NCBI GenBank assembly: GCA_039704465.1
Contig: JASFAU010000002.1
Coordinates: 868,001 to 932,000, forward strand
Origin: Plasmodiophora brassicae
Lineage: Eukaryota; Endomyxa; Phytomyxea; Plasmodiophorida; Plasmodiophoridae
Direction: 5' to 3'
DNA: 64,000 nt
A program made the translations under genes and the position numbers. Positions 1 to 11,145 of this stretch are shown piece after piece (positions within the stretch are counted from its first letter, which is position 1; the number at the start of each line of letters is the position of its first letter). The notes beneath the pieces are model-generated. The model was not told where the DNA came from, searched no databases, and worked only from the letters and a program-made list of their open reading frames with translations.

Positions 1-3000
1 GGCAATGTTCAACGTCGACAAGGAATTCCATTGGTAAGCAACCGGGCGATGTAGCGTCACTGGACATTGCTGAAAGAGCAGCAGAAGCATCAACACGTAG
101 GAGGAAGTCAACAACGAACGGGACCCGGGAATCCTTTTGTCTAGCAACCGTTCGAAATAGGCTTACAATGGCCGCGATCAGGGGTCCGTTACCCCACAAC
201 TCGTCATTGTCAAGAACTCGGCAGATATCGATTGCCACCAGTGCCCCATCAATGGCAATGGAGCATTGTATACCCTCCCAGACAGTATTAGCGGACTGTG
301 CTAGCCAGGGCACACTAGTTTGCACGTGCGACACCAAATGACGTCGGATTGTAGCGACATCAATCCGGCGAAGAACATGTGACAAGTTCGCCGCTACAAG
401 GGGCAGTGCATCCTCGCGCCGGTCAAGAAGCATCTGACGAACGAAACGAAGAATGCTAAGCGAAAACAGCGGGCACGGTGACGACGATCGAAGCAATGCA
501 GGAATCAGTGACAAATCGGCAGTATCTGGCAAAGCGCTCAAGACAGAAAGAGCTGCTTGTCTAACCACAGGCGCCTGCGACGAATCCGCCGCGTAATGAG
601 CGCACGTGGAAATGAGATCGGAACCTGCCGGAGCCATTGCCGTCGTATCAGATAGTAACGAAAGGACAGCGATTCCCTGTGCTCGGATCGATGAATTACG
701 ATCCGTAACCAGCCTCCAAGCCCAGCGCGCCGTGTCACTGTCGCCATCGTCTTCAGGTAGACTGTAGGACGTTATCATGTTCAGGGCAGACTGCAGTCGC
801 AATCGGCCAACGAACGAGTTGGGAAGTCGGTTGGTGGACAGGAACTGGGAAGCAATGCCGGGCAAGTCGCGTTTGTCGCTAGCAGGCAGCTCGCTGATGG
901 CGTATACGGCAAGGTTGATCTGGGAAGTAGACAGTACGGCAGACTTCGACAGCAGCGCAAGCAGTCCGTCCACGAGAGCACGTGCGTTCAACTGAGAACA
1001 GTCGGCACTGCCTATTAAGCGGAAAAGACAATCCAAGGTCCCCTGAAGCAGAATACCGCTGGTCCCACCATCACTTCGTTCCAGACGATCAAGAGCAACA
1101 GGAAGGACATTGTTCGCGACCAGATCGACAACGTCGCCATGGGCCCCGATGCAACTGAGGGTATCAAGAACCGCGACAACTGCCTCATCATCATCAGAAG
1201 TTGCTGGTACGGCGCCGTGGAGAAATCTAGCGGTAATTGGGGAATAGTCGGCTTCTGACGCAGCATCCGTCGCACAGCAGGAAACAACAGCATGAAGCGC
1301 TCGAGCCGAAGACGACAAGGCGGACAAGGAACTGCTTCGCGCCATATTAGACAAAAGGCGTTCAATGACCCTGTCAGGATTGACGTTTGACTTATGCCTG
1401 CAGTGATACTCGACCATTTCGTACACTACATCATTACGATCACATGAAGAGCCCTCGGGAACGTTCAGCAGAGCAGTAATCCGCACCCGGCAAGAACAAG
1501 GCAAAGAAAATGTCTTAGTAAGGGATATCGGCAGAGCGAATTCAACAGAGTCATCATCGTGACTCCATACTGCACTCTTCTGCAGCCCAAGAGAAGACGG
1601 GCGGAAGACAGCAAGAGCGACGATACTGGCGACAACGCTTCGAACGTCTCGTCTGTCGTCGAACACAAAGGGTGTGACGGCGGTGATAATTTCGTGAACG
1701 AACTCATCACCAGCACTTTCAGGGAACCTGGTCGCCTGCCTACAGGCTTGATGAAGAATGCGCAGACAATGCAAAAGGAGGGAGTCACTGGACGAAGAAC
1801 AATCGTTAGCTTGCGGAACCAACAACTCGAAAAGCGACGAACGAAGCTGGTCAAGGAGGTGTGGAGTGAGGTCGAAGAGATTCTTTGAGTAACGCATCCG
1901 TTCATCTGGGTCATCGAAGATGCGACTGAGTTGTTCGGCAGACGAAGCGCGAAGAGGCAATTCAAGATTCGGGTTCGACAGGATCTTGATCAGGTTCCGC
2001 ACATCCTCCTCCTTCCATGTCACAGCTCCTATCGAGGTTGGCTTTACCACAGGTGAACTGACTTCACCACCAATACCGAACGGATCGCCCTGAGCCAAAA
2101 CTCGTGCGACGATTCTGTGATCGCTGGCGTCCATATGCATGTGGCGCCTGCAAATGTGGTCGCACAAACCTGAGAAGAACGTGATCGCCGACCTTCGCAC
2201 TGAACTATCTGTATGGAAAAGCAGTCTCAGGTTGTGGAAGTGCTCCTCGATGGAACCACGGAATGAATGGTCATGCACGATAGCGGCCAGGGCGGCTGCC
2301 GACGACCCCGCCTCCTCAATAGTGGAGTAGAGTCCAAGTAAAGATGAGAACGGTCCGAGTTTCGGTTTCCACTGGGCTGGAGCAAACTGGACAGCATCAA
2401 GTAGCAAATCTCGTGCAGCGTTTGCCACGTCTGGGTCCTCATCCGACAAGACAAATACAATAATGCAACGGAGAATGTCTTCCGAAGCAGCGACGCGCTC
2501 TAGGGCAACGCCTTTCAAAACACGAAGTCGAACAGAAGCCTGCCTGTGTTGCAAGGCATGCACGATTAAACTGTCATCGTCCGGATACTCAAGGAGAGCT
2601 CTCACAACCGCCGGAAGCAGATCGGGGAAGTACGCAACGCCGTCTAGAGCGCCTCGGATGGCGTCAGGCGATGTGGATTCAAATCCCTCTAACGACGATA
2701 TGATGGCTCTAGACAGTGCGAAATCTTTGGAGGACTTGTGTCCAGATCGGCTTAGGGTTCTGAAAATTCGCTCACGAAGTGACGGATGTCGTGACCCGAA
2801 CGCCTCGCTGCATAAAAGACGCCCCAGTACGTCGTTCGTAAAGTCAGGCAGTGGGTCGGCACCGGCCATTTCAACGACCAGGTACGACAGAACCAGCACG
2901 CAATCTGCAGAACGCTGATCATCGCTATCCACATGGAACAGCAGCGCACTGGCAAGAGCATCGAATCGCGAGGGGGACACTGAAGGGAGAAACTGAATCA

Positions 3001-4105
3001 ACTTCCGTATCATTGGAGCGTAGACGAAGACAGTGTCGATTGATTTCAGCACCGCAATAATTGTGTCGATGACATGTCTTGCGAACGCATTGATGCTCAC
3101 GTTGCTTCTCAAGACGAGAGATTCGCGATACGTACGACGGCGGTCGCCTGAAGGGGCAGAGATTGTGCCTCGCGGAGGATACTGGAATTCCTCGACGACG
3201 AACTCGTCGTCTTGCAGGCTGACGACTGGAGCAGGTGTCGGAGGCGGTCGTGACGATGGATCCGCCAACATCCGCAGTGAGGCGAACAGCGAGTGCACCA
3301 TCCGAGACAGAACGGCAGCAACCGGAACATGAAGATCAAATCCCGAGCAAATCAAATCTACAATGGCCGCAAGGACCTGAGGTCGTTGAAGAATGACTTC
3401 GCCTGGAAAATCCAGAAGAACATCATTGTGAAGAGTGTGCAGTGCCTCCACTACAATGCTTCGATCACGAGAGCGCAAGCGAAGTCCCAAATCGAAAAGA
3501 ATGCGTTCGTCGTGCCTCACCAGGGCAACCATCGGAAACCGCCAGCCGTCATCATCCGAGTCAACGCCCAACTCTGTTAGATGTACCGGTTGTCGTGGGC
3601 GTATTGGGGCGAACGATGACGAAGAGGTCGCGGCGCGTTGCGCGGGCGGTGTACTGCCATTCTTCTCGTGGGGTGGCGCTTCGGCCTGATAAGAAGGAGG
3701 GTTTCTCGAAGAGATGGAATCGACGATGGGTGCCGGTGGTATATGGTCAGGCAGATGAGCTGAGAGAACCTTAATGAAGTCATCTAATGCCGTCTGAATG
3801 GCGGGCTGGGCAGCATCCAGTTTGATGATATGTGCGATTCGTAACGCATCGAGACGAACGAATTGCTGAGCCGTTGGCGCATGTGTCGCAAGCTCAGCAA
3901 GCAGACGAAGCAACTCAACTGGCCTGGGGACTTCATCGTGATCAAACCAGGACAACAGATTCCTCAGTAAATCGGCGCCCCCGGCAGACACCAGCGCTTC
4001 TCTGGACACGATCCCAGATCTCAACTTCGAGATGACGTTATCCAGTGCCCGCGCACGAATTTCTGGCAGAGCGTGCCCGAGCTTGGCGATGATGCTGGCA
4101 TCCAT
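1..4105 (-). CDS. RTTN: Rotatin homologue, N-terminal 1368 codons (gene runs off the left edge)
   Basis: A single reading frame runs without a stop from the ATG at 4105 down to base 1, so the 3' part of the gene is missing. Residues about 1-100 match the rotatin N-terminal domain: GHALPEIRARAL, then a helix with ISKL, then LSWFDHDEVPRP and a leucine-rich LLRLLAEL helix, the same order as in animal rotatin/Ana3. A proline-rich low-complexity linker follows near residues 130-170, then hundreds of residues of armadillo/HEAT-like helices. Rotatin family proteins act in centriole assembly and elongation and at basal bodies, so the cell probably builds centrioles. Human rotatin is about 2200 residues, so roughly 60% is seen here. 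No intron is needed in 4.1 kb, unlike most neighbours. It is divergent from the gene at 4258, with 152 bp between start codons. Confidence 0.85.
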   Translation of the reverse strand, partial: MDASIIAKLGHALPEIRARALDNVISKLRSGIVSREALVSAGGADLLRNLLSWFDHDEVPRPVELLRLLAELATHAPTAQQFVRLDALRIAHIIKLDAAQPAIQTALDDFIKVLSAHLPDHIPPAPIVDSISSRNPPSYQAEAPPHEKNGSTPPAQRAATSSSSFAPIRPRQPVHLTELGVDSDDDGWRFPMVALVRHDERILFDLGLRLRSRDRSIVVEALHTLHNDVLLDFPGEVILQRPQVLAAIVDLICSGFDLHVPVAAVLSRMVHSLFASLRMLADPSSRPPPTPAPVVSLQDDEFVVEEFQYPPRGTISAPSGDRRRTYRESLVLRSNVSINAFARHVIDTIIAVLKSIDTVFVYAPMIRKLIQFLPSVSPSRFDALASALLFHVDSDDQRSADCVLVLSYLVVEMAGADPLPDFTNDVLGRLLCSEAFGSRHPSLRERIFRTLSRSGHKSSKDFALSRAIISSLEGFESTSPDAIRGALDGVAYFPDLLPAVVRALLEYPDDDSLIVHALQHRQASVRLRVLKGVALERVAASEDILRCIIVFVLSDEDPDVANAARDLLLDAVQFAPAQWKPKLGPFSSLLGLYSTIEEAGSSAAALAAIVHDHSFRGSIEEHFHNLRLLFHTDSSVRRSAITFFSGLCDHICRRHMHMDASDHRIVARVLAQGDPFGIGGEVSSPVVKPTSIGAVTWKEEDVRNLIKILSNPNLELPLRASSAEQLSRIFDDPDERMRYSKNLFDLTPHLLDQLRSSLFELLVPQANDCSSSSDSLLLHCLRILHQACRQATRFPESAGDEFVHEIITAVTPFVFDDRRDVRSVVASIVALAVFRPSSLGLQKSAVWSHDDDSVEFALPISLTKTFSLPCSCRVRITALLNVPEGSSCDRNDVVYEMVEYHCRHKSNVNPDRVIERLLSNMARSSSLSALSSSARALHAVVSCCATDAASEADYSPITARFLHGAVPATSDDDEAVVAVLDTLSCIGAHGDVVDLVANNVLPVALDRLERSDGGTSGILLQGTLDCLFRLIGSADCSQLNARALVDGLLALLSKSAVLSTSQINLAVYAISELPASDKRDLPGIASQFLSTNRLPNSFVGRLRLQSALNMITSYSLPEDDGDSDTARWAWRLVTDRNSSIRAQGIAVLSLLSDTTAMAPAGSDLISTCAHYAADSSQAPVVRQAALSVLSALPDTADLSLIPALLRSSSPCPLFSLSILRFVRQMLLDRREDALPLVAANLSHVLRRIDVATIRRHLVSHVQTSVPWLAQSANTVWEGIQCSIAIDGALVAIDICRVLDNDELWGNGPLIAAIVSLFRTVARQKDSRVPFVVDFLLRVDASAALSAMSSDATSPGCLPMEFLVDVEHC

Positions 4106-4257
4106 CAGCGACGGACGACGCCTGGCGGTCGGCCAGCCCCCAAACCAACGGGCACTGACGCCGATCCCGCGCCTCCACGTTACCGACGTGATCTAATTAT
4201 ATCCCGCCAGCCTGCCATCCGGCCATCCAGCTTCTGAAGCGCAGGGGACGGGCGACA

Positions 4258-5229
4258 ATGCCTCGAACGGACCAAGGTTTACTGCGACTGTGCAGGTGGT
4301 TTTGCGCGACACGTGTTTCTGGATCCGCCTACGACGAATTGGATGCCAGCTGGAATTCTGGAAAGAGACACGCTCAGATCAAAGGCTGCGAGCGTGCCAA
4401 TATCACGGATCCGTCACAGTACGATATACAGCTGGGCCTGGCGGGAGACGTGACGATGCTCAGCGAGTCGCCCGCCGCCGGCCACTGCCTGGCTGTACTC
4501 CTGTTCAAGATCGTGCTTGTGTGCATGGCTCTGGTCATCCTCCATATCTGGGTCTTCTTTCTCATCCCTTTGTACATTGTCGCCGTCGACAAGACCTTGG
4601 TCGCTATCAATGCGACGCTTTCTATCATCAGTCAATGGGACGAGTCTCTGGTAAGATAGCGTCCTCCACTCTATTTGCAAGATTCTGACACTCAATCAGC
4701 GCCTGTTCATCAATGTTAACTACGTTTGCGACCGTTTGGAAATGTTGTTAAGAGCTGACGCTGTCCACGCAGGACGATCGAGCCCTGCAAAGCCTCACGT
4801 TCCCGCCACATAAACCTGAGAGAGCTACTCGGGCCCTGCGAGGACGAATAATTATTGAATGGGCACTGGACGAGGTCTGGCATTTCAAAGCATTCATCCG
4901 CGACACATGTCTAACTGAAGTAGGTTGTACCGTGGATCACAGTATCAGCGCTGGCGTGCGGTGTCCTTTTGTTGCTGGTCGCACCTTGGCGTTGGTCAGA
5001 TGTCGTAAGAACACTGGCGACGTCAACGATCTGGGGCTGACCTCGTCGTTCTATGTAGTTTGTTACAGATCGGCAACGAATGGTCTCGCTAGGATCAAGG
5101 GTGTCCCGTATCCTTGCGAGAGCAGTTCCACCCAGCCTCTATCGGCACCATATCGAGCTCGATGCTCTGCTGGCCGCGTGGCGAGATGCATGCGATGCCT
5201 GGGAACACACGCTGCAACACGAACAATGA
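4258..5229 (+). CDS. Small membrane protein with two hydrophobic segments, five exons
   Basis: I do not recognise this gene. Model: exons 4258-4650, 4700-4723, 4773-4874, 4924-5004, 5059-5229; 256 residues. All four introns are phase 0 and measure 49, 49, 49 and 54 nt with GT...AG ends, and the joined frame is divisible by three, which supports the model. A strong hydrophobic stretch lies at about residues 78-112 (leucine/valine/isoleucine-rich, ending in DKTLVAINATL), and a second one lies in exon 4 (ALACGVLLLLVAPW). The C-terminal 60 residues are helical and basic, ending in EHTLQHEQ. The first 65 residues look poorly conserved, so translation could begin at the internal Met at residue 67. 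It is convergent with the fumarylacetoacetase gene, whose stop is 89 bp away. Confidence 0.6.
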
Positions 5230-5317
5230 TGTCAACTTCAGCATACATACAGCAGTCGGCATTAAAGTGTATTGGGACATGCGAGGAGTCGAGCAGGATC
5301 CGAACAGCGGACGAGCG

Positions 5318-6679
5318 TCACACTTTCTTGAAGGCGGGCATGACTTTGCCAATGACATCGCCGAAGCCGATCTTGTACGGGACCTTCGACGAACCGCAAA
5401 TTCCCGTCATGCGGACGGTATCGCCGTCCTGGAGGAAGCACCGCTGCGTGCCGTCTTTCATGGTGACCGGTTTCGTTCCCTTCCAGGAAATCTCGAGCAT
5501 GGATCCAAACGAGCCAGGTTCCGATCCGCTGATGGTGCCCGACCCCATTAAATCGCCAGGTCGAACGTTGCATCCGGTTGACGTATGGTGAGCCAGCTGC
5601 TGGGCGAAGGACCAGTATAAATGACGAGCGTTCGTGCGTGAAACGATCACCTCAGATGCAGATGGACCATCCGGAATAATAGAAACCTGCAGATACCGTT
5701 GAAAAGGGTACCGATCAAGATACTTTTCACACATGGTACCTCAAGATTGATGTCGTAAGCAACGTTGTGCGGGTCCTGAATGTATGGCAATGGTGGCGGG
5801 GTCTGGGGTTCAGGCTCGACCTGGAACGGACGCAAAGCCTCCATTGTCACGATCCAGGGCGAAATAGATGTTCCAAAATTCTTCCCGTTAAACGGTCCCA
5901 GCGGAACATACTCCCATTTCTGCACGTCGCGCGCCGACCAGTCGTTCATCAGGACAAGGCCGAAGATATGAGAATGAGCATCTGCGATGGAGAGCGGTTC
6001 ACCAAGACGGGAACCCGGCCCAACAAAGAAGGCCATTTCAAGCTCAAAGTCCAGCTGTTGGCAGGGACCATGAACAGGCGGTTTGTCATCGGCAGGGCGG
6101 AGCTGGCCGCATGGTCGATGAAGATTCGTTCCAGATACCACTACGGAGGATGCCCTTCCATGGTACCCAATGGGCTACATGGCGTTCGTTAAGTCAGGAA
6201 AGTATAACCCAGTTACCGCCGGACCATACCATGTGAAGCCAGTTGGGTTGCAATGCATTGTCAGGTCCACGGAACATGATACCGACGTTGGTCGCGTGCT
6301 GACGACTTGAATAGAAATCGGTATAGTCACCGATTTCACATGGCATCTGCATGACTACTTGATCGCGACGCAGCAGAGCGCGTCGCCGCAACTCAGTGTT
6401 GTCACGTAGCGTCGGCGTGTCCTTCGCCAGCAATTTCTGGATCGTACGCCTAGCGTTCGACCATTGCTCCGGCCCCAGTGACATGAACTCATTCAGCGTC
6501 GGCTTGGACAGACTCGGAACCGGCAGCAACCCAGCCTGAACAAGCTCGGGCAGGGACAACACGTGATCGCCGATCGCGACACCAATTCGGCCCGCTTGGT
6601 CGTTGACCGCCTTGAATACGCCATACGGCAGGTTCTGCAACGGGAACCCGCTATCAGGATGTACCTCGACCCAGGACAT
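5318..6679 (-). CDS. FAH: Fumarylacetoacetase (fumarylacetoacetate hydrolase)
   Basis: FAH hydrolyses fumarylacetoacetate to fumarate and acetoacetate, the last step of tyrosine catabolism, in the cytosol. Exons 6679-6230, 6174-5740 and 5686-5318 give 417 residues, against 419 in the human enzyme. Introns are 55 and 53 nt. The N-terminal SH3-like domain begins [20 protein letters not shown]. The catalytic domain carries [16 protein letters not shown], with the acid/base His and metal-binding Asp, then [21 protein letters not shown] with the metal-binding glutamates, LMNDWSARD, and GSGTISG near the C-terminus. All conserved active-site blocks are present, so it should be active. The start is set by alignment to the family start; an upstream in-frame extension passes through a CA repeat and is not used. 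Confidence is very high. Confidence 0.97.
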
Positions 6680-7406
6680 CGTGCAGTCTTGCCGTCGGCC
6701 GCGCACACTACACACACACACACACGCCCCAAAATGACTACCAGGGTACGGCATGCACTTCCCCACCGTCATGTTCGCATGCACGATCTTTGATGCTCGT
6801 AACAGTCGCTAGGCAATGGCTGCCAACATTCATGCAACGGTATGAGCACCCGGTGCTCGCATAATACAGAGGCGTCTTTGTGTCCATTTCGACAGGGACC
6901 TTCGGGGGTCTGTCATCTTTCGCAAGAGTCTGCAAAAGAAGAAGATATGCATGTCCACTTCTTCGTATACTGACCCAGGACGGCTGCCGATTTCCATCGG
7001 CGGTCAGTCGGATCGTCCACGGGTGGGCAGCCCATGGGTTCGACGACCGTCCACTAAACCGTCTTCTATACGAAATTCGAACCCGCCTTGGGCTCATGTA
7101 TGGTTCGAGCCAGCGAAACCCGCCGCAGGAGGCCCACTTCTAAAATGAGGGTCCGGATGCGGTGCCTGCAAGTACATTCACAACGGAAGCGGTGCCGGAC
7201 TGGGCTGACTCTTAAATTAGGGGGTTGCCGTAATGCCGTTGACAGCCCGTTGCACTTGCAGCTTGCGAGTCACGGCGTCACGCTGTCCTTTCGAATGTCC
7301 GCGCCTGAGTCCGTGGCGGACTGCGTGGCGGAGATTGACCCCAGTCCAGACACATCTGTGCACGCGGCACGTCAATTTTGATCGACGCGATTCCCGAACC
7401 TCGAGT
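6680..7406. other. Intergenic region between divergent FAH and importin genes
   Basis: This 727-bp stretch is one of the longest gene-free gaps in the window. It holds the CA tract at 6711-6725. Short open frames exist on both strands (for example 6738-7097 minus and 6880-7143 plus), but they show no domain, no exon-joining logic and no protein-like composition. A tRNA-like GGTTCGA at about 7095 does not fold into a T-arm. It presumably holds the two promoters. I see nothing else. Confidence 0.5.
6711..6725. repeat. (CA)n dinucleotide tract just upstream of FAH
   Basis: A 15-base CA run sits 32-46 bp upstream of the FAH start codon, in its 5' leader or core promoter. It may vary in length between strains. 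Confidence 0.8.
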
Positions 7407-10400
7407 ATGACGGTCCTAACGGCTGGCAGCAGTCCCGCTCAGCTCGAATCCCTGCTACTGCAGCTGACGGTTCCAGATACCGCCGCCGTTCGTGCTGCGA
7501 CTGCGGCGCTGAAACCCCTGTTGAACAAGGTGTCCAGCGTGCCTGCTCTGCTGTGCATCCTGTCGACATCGCAGCAGACGGCTGCTCGTCAGCTCAGTTC
7601 GGTGTACCTCCGTAAGAAGGTCGGCGCGCACTGGGGGAAACTCAAGGCGCAAGATCGAGTTCAATGTCAAGCTATCCTGATAGAAAGGTTGGCTACGGAA
7701 CCGGAACGTGTCGTCAAGAACGCTATCGCCGGTGTCGTCACTGTTGTCGCCAAATACTCTCTTCCATCATCCTCCTGGCCTCAACTTCTTCCTTCCCTTG
7801 AAACAATGGCCCGCGGCCAAGATCCGACTATGCGAGAGATTGCCATTCGCGTCTTTCGTATCCTGCTGGGATCCATCGGGTACGTCGTCTGCGTCTTATC
7901 TTATTACTCGAATTGTAATCTCTTTTAACGCAGGAAGACAATGCGAGCACACCTACCCGTGCTTCGCGTCCTGTTCCAAGCGGCTCTTGATGACGCTGAC
8001 GTGTCGGTGAGGCTGGAGGCGCTTAAAGCATTGTCATCGCTGGTGTCGTTCCTGACGGATCCGGCGTCGCTGGCGTGGTTCCAGTCCGTTCTCGGCTCAA
8101 TCCTGGCGGCTCTCAGCGCATGCGTAACTTCCGACGAAGGCAATGCGGAAGCGGCTGTTGCCGCTATTGACGTTCTGGAGGAGCTCGCCGATGACCCGAA
8201 AGATGTTCTTGGCGGTCACTTGGTCGATATCGTTCAATCCATTCTGGCGATTGCCGCCGATTCTCGTGTCGAGATGGATATCCGGGAACGTTGTGCGTCC
8301 ATGATTTCTTCAGTTGTCGACCATCGTGCGGCGAGCATTCTCGAGAGCCCTGCCCTTATCGACCAGCTGATTAACGGGTCGATGACGATCCTGCTGGAGA
8401 GTTGCAACGCCGCAGTCGAGAACGGCGCTGATCGCGGAGCCGACGATGACGATGAGGAAGATGAGCACAGCGGCTCTTGCCGTGGTATGGCGGTACAAAT
8501 TCTTGATCAGGTACAGAGCACGTGCTACCGTGGTCTGGTTCGTCTAACAGTGATAATAGATCATGCTGAACCTGCCGGATTCTGTCGTCTATCCTCGGGT
8601 GATGTCGGCGGTGACCACGTTCATGCGTCATGAAGCTGGTGGTGCTGCTTGGCGTCGCGCGGCCCTGTTCGCGTTAATGGTTTCTGTTGAGGGTGCCGCA
8701 TCGGCAATGCGTTCCGATTTCGACTCTATCCTGTCCGTCGTGTTGCAAGGCCTGCACGACGTTGACACCGTTGTACGTGAAGCGGCCTGCCTGGCCATTG
8801 GGCAGCTGTCGGATCATATGACATCGTCAATGACGCCGGACCATGTTCGTCGTGTCATGCATGCCATCGTCCACTGCCTCGATCAGCCAACGTCGACTCT
8901 TCGAGTCAAGCGAAAGCTCTGCCTCGCAATTGAGGTCAGCGGGTGTACCAACATTGTGCAACTGGTGACTGATCGGGCTTCGCAGGCGATCTGCACTGAG
9001 GTTGACCAGGGCACTTGCAACGACTACATCGGCGCACTCGTCCAGCGCCTGTTTACGTTGGTTCGCGCCAATGGAGATGATATTTCGCTGCTGGAAGCGT
9101 CTTTGAACGCTCTTGCTGCTGTCGCGAAGAATGCTGGCAAGGAGTTCGCGCCGTATTTTAACGACACGATTCAGCTGGTCCACGCGGCGATGTCGTCATC
9201 TGATGAAGCGCATGAGCCACTTCGAGGCGCTGCTATGCGATGCGCTGGTGCCGTTCTCCTGGCTACTGGAGAGACCACTCCATGCGAACCGTTGATGCAG
9301 TTGTCGCTAGCGGCTTTCCAGTCTGCCACCGACCCGTCGCTTCGGGAGTCTGCGTTCCACTTCTGGTCCCTCATCGCACAGCTTCTGCAGTCGTCGTTCC
9401 AGCCATACCTTCAAACCGTCGTTCAACTTGCGCTTGACGCCATCGAGTCTGAAGATGGGATGAACTTCCGGTCAGTTGTTCACTTTCTTGTATTGACAGA
9501 CATCAGGCTTATATCCAAGTAGGTCAACCAAGGCCGACCTTAACGCGGAATTCGGCGGCCATCAAGATGAGGACGAGGACGAATCCCTCGGGGAGGACAC
9601 TACCGAAGACGGAGACTGTATCGACGACAGTGATGCCGAGTCGCCGTTCCGCTGTTCGATCCTATCTGGGTACCTTGATGAGAAAGTTGCTGCTGCCGAC
9701 TGCTTGACGTCGATCTGCCGATGCACTGGACCGATTATGGTCCCCCTGATCAAACCGATCCAGGAGTGTTTTGAGTTGCTGGCGGAGTACCCGCATGAGA
9801 ACATGCGCCTCGTTGCACTCAAGGGTTTGCACGACCTCACCGTCCAGGTCGGCACGCTGTACCCTTCGCAGGGCCCGACGCCGTCTGAAGAGGCACGTAC
9901 CATGATCGATGCGACCATTCCCATTCTCGTCATTATGGTCACTGACGACGAATCCCGCGATGTCGTTGCCAGCGGCCTTGACGCGTTGCTATCGATCATC
10001 ACAACGTTCAAGGGCGACGTCTTCAACGACCACTTGCCCGACATTGTTCGGTGCATCACCCAGGTGCTGCAATCGACGATTGAAGCTGACAAGTACCCCC
10101 TAGCGGACACCGAGAAGGACAGCATTCTGGACTCCTGTTGCGACCTCATCGGTGGCCTACCGCAGGCCCTGTCGACGGAAGTATCTGTTGCGATGGTTCG
10201 TGAACTGTGGGCGCCGCTTGGCACTCGCTTCTCGCAGGGCGATGCCTTGACGCAAGCGCTGATTATTGGCGCTCTCGGCGAGGCTGTCGATGCTCTCCAG
10301 GGTGCCATGCCGTCCGACATCGCGGTGCTGCCCATTGCCATGCAGGCACTCGCCAGCGATCATTGCCGTCTTCGTCGCAACGCTGCGTTCTGCGCTGGCG

Positions 10401-10941
10401 CATGCTTCGCTGCTTCTGGCATCGCTCCCCAGGACGCGTCCCGGTTCTCATCGGTTCTTCTTGATCTTCTCGCCGCACCGATCCCTGTTAATGATGACCA
10501 TGCCATGGCCGCCGTGGACAACGTCTGCAGCGCGCTCTGCAAACTTGTCGCTGGGCCGTCGCGTTGCACGTTCGATCCTCTCCGCGTCTTCGAGGCTGTC
10601 ATTGGAGCGTGCCCTCTCAAGGTCCGGTGCTTTGGCGGTTTGTTTATGTCGCTCCAGCTGATGATTTTCTGCAGGTTGACATGGATGAATGCCGACCTGT
10701 CTACACAGCACTGGCGACGGCGTTGTGGACGAACCTTCCTCCGCAGGCGCGTTCCGGTGCAGCCTCCCACGCCCTGGTCTCCAAATGCGCCGCTGGCATC
10801 TGCCAGGCCGACACCGACGAAGCGAAGTCGGCGATCGCTGCCGTTCTCCAGCCCGTCCTACGTGAAGTCGCCGCCGACGTCAACCTGGCAGCACTGTCGC
10901 CCGAAGAGCAAGACGTTTGCAGGCGGCTCATGCAATGCTGA
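7407..10941 (+). CDS. IPO4: Importin-beta family nuclear import receptor, importin-4/Kap123 type
   Basis: A karyopherin that carries cargo such as ribosomal proteins or histones into the nucleus under RanGTP control. Exons 7407-7879, 7934-8510, 8560-8934, 8986-9470, 9523-10621 and 10675-10941 give 1091 residues, against 1081 in human importin-4. Introns are 54, 49, 51, 52 and 53 nt. The N-terminus reads LESLLLQLTVPDTAAVRAAT, followed by QLSSVYLRKKVGAHW, the importin-N RanGTP-binding pattern also found in IPO4. HEAT-repeat helices fill the rest. An acidic loop (DDDDEEDE) lies near residue 340 and another acidic patch near residue 690, typical of these receptors. The third intron (8935-8985) is 51 nt with no stop, so its removal rests on family alignment. 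Kap123 and importin-5 are the alternatives within the family. Confidence 0.93.
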
Positions 10942-11145
10942 AATCGTGTCACATCGAAACATGCATTACAGAAACGTTCAGACCATGTCGGAACCGGGTA
11001 GCGTACGTGCTACTCTACTGCTTGTGTGATGAACTGATGACAGTCATGACTGACGAGGAAGCACGTGCGGCTGACAGTCCCAGTCGAGTCGCTTCACATA
11101 AAACCGGCGGCGTCCATCGATCCGGCTGGCGACGGGCTCGTACTA

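Noticed and set aside
7040..7140. tRNA-like GGTTCGA and TTCGAA motifs upstream of importin-4
   Set aside because: Neither strand forms a 5-bp T stem, and no anticodon or acceptor stem can be placed.
9562..10341. 259-codon minus-strand frame inside the importin-4 gene
   Set aside because: Ser/Arg-rich shadow of a strongly supported plus-strand exon; no features of its own.
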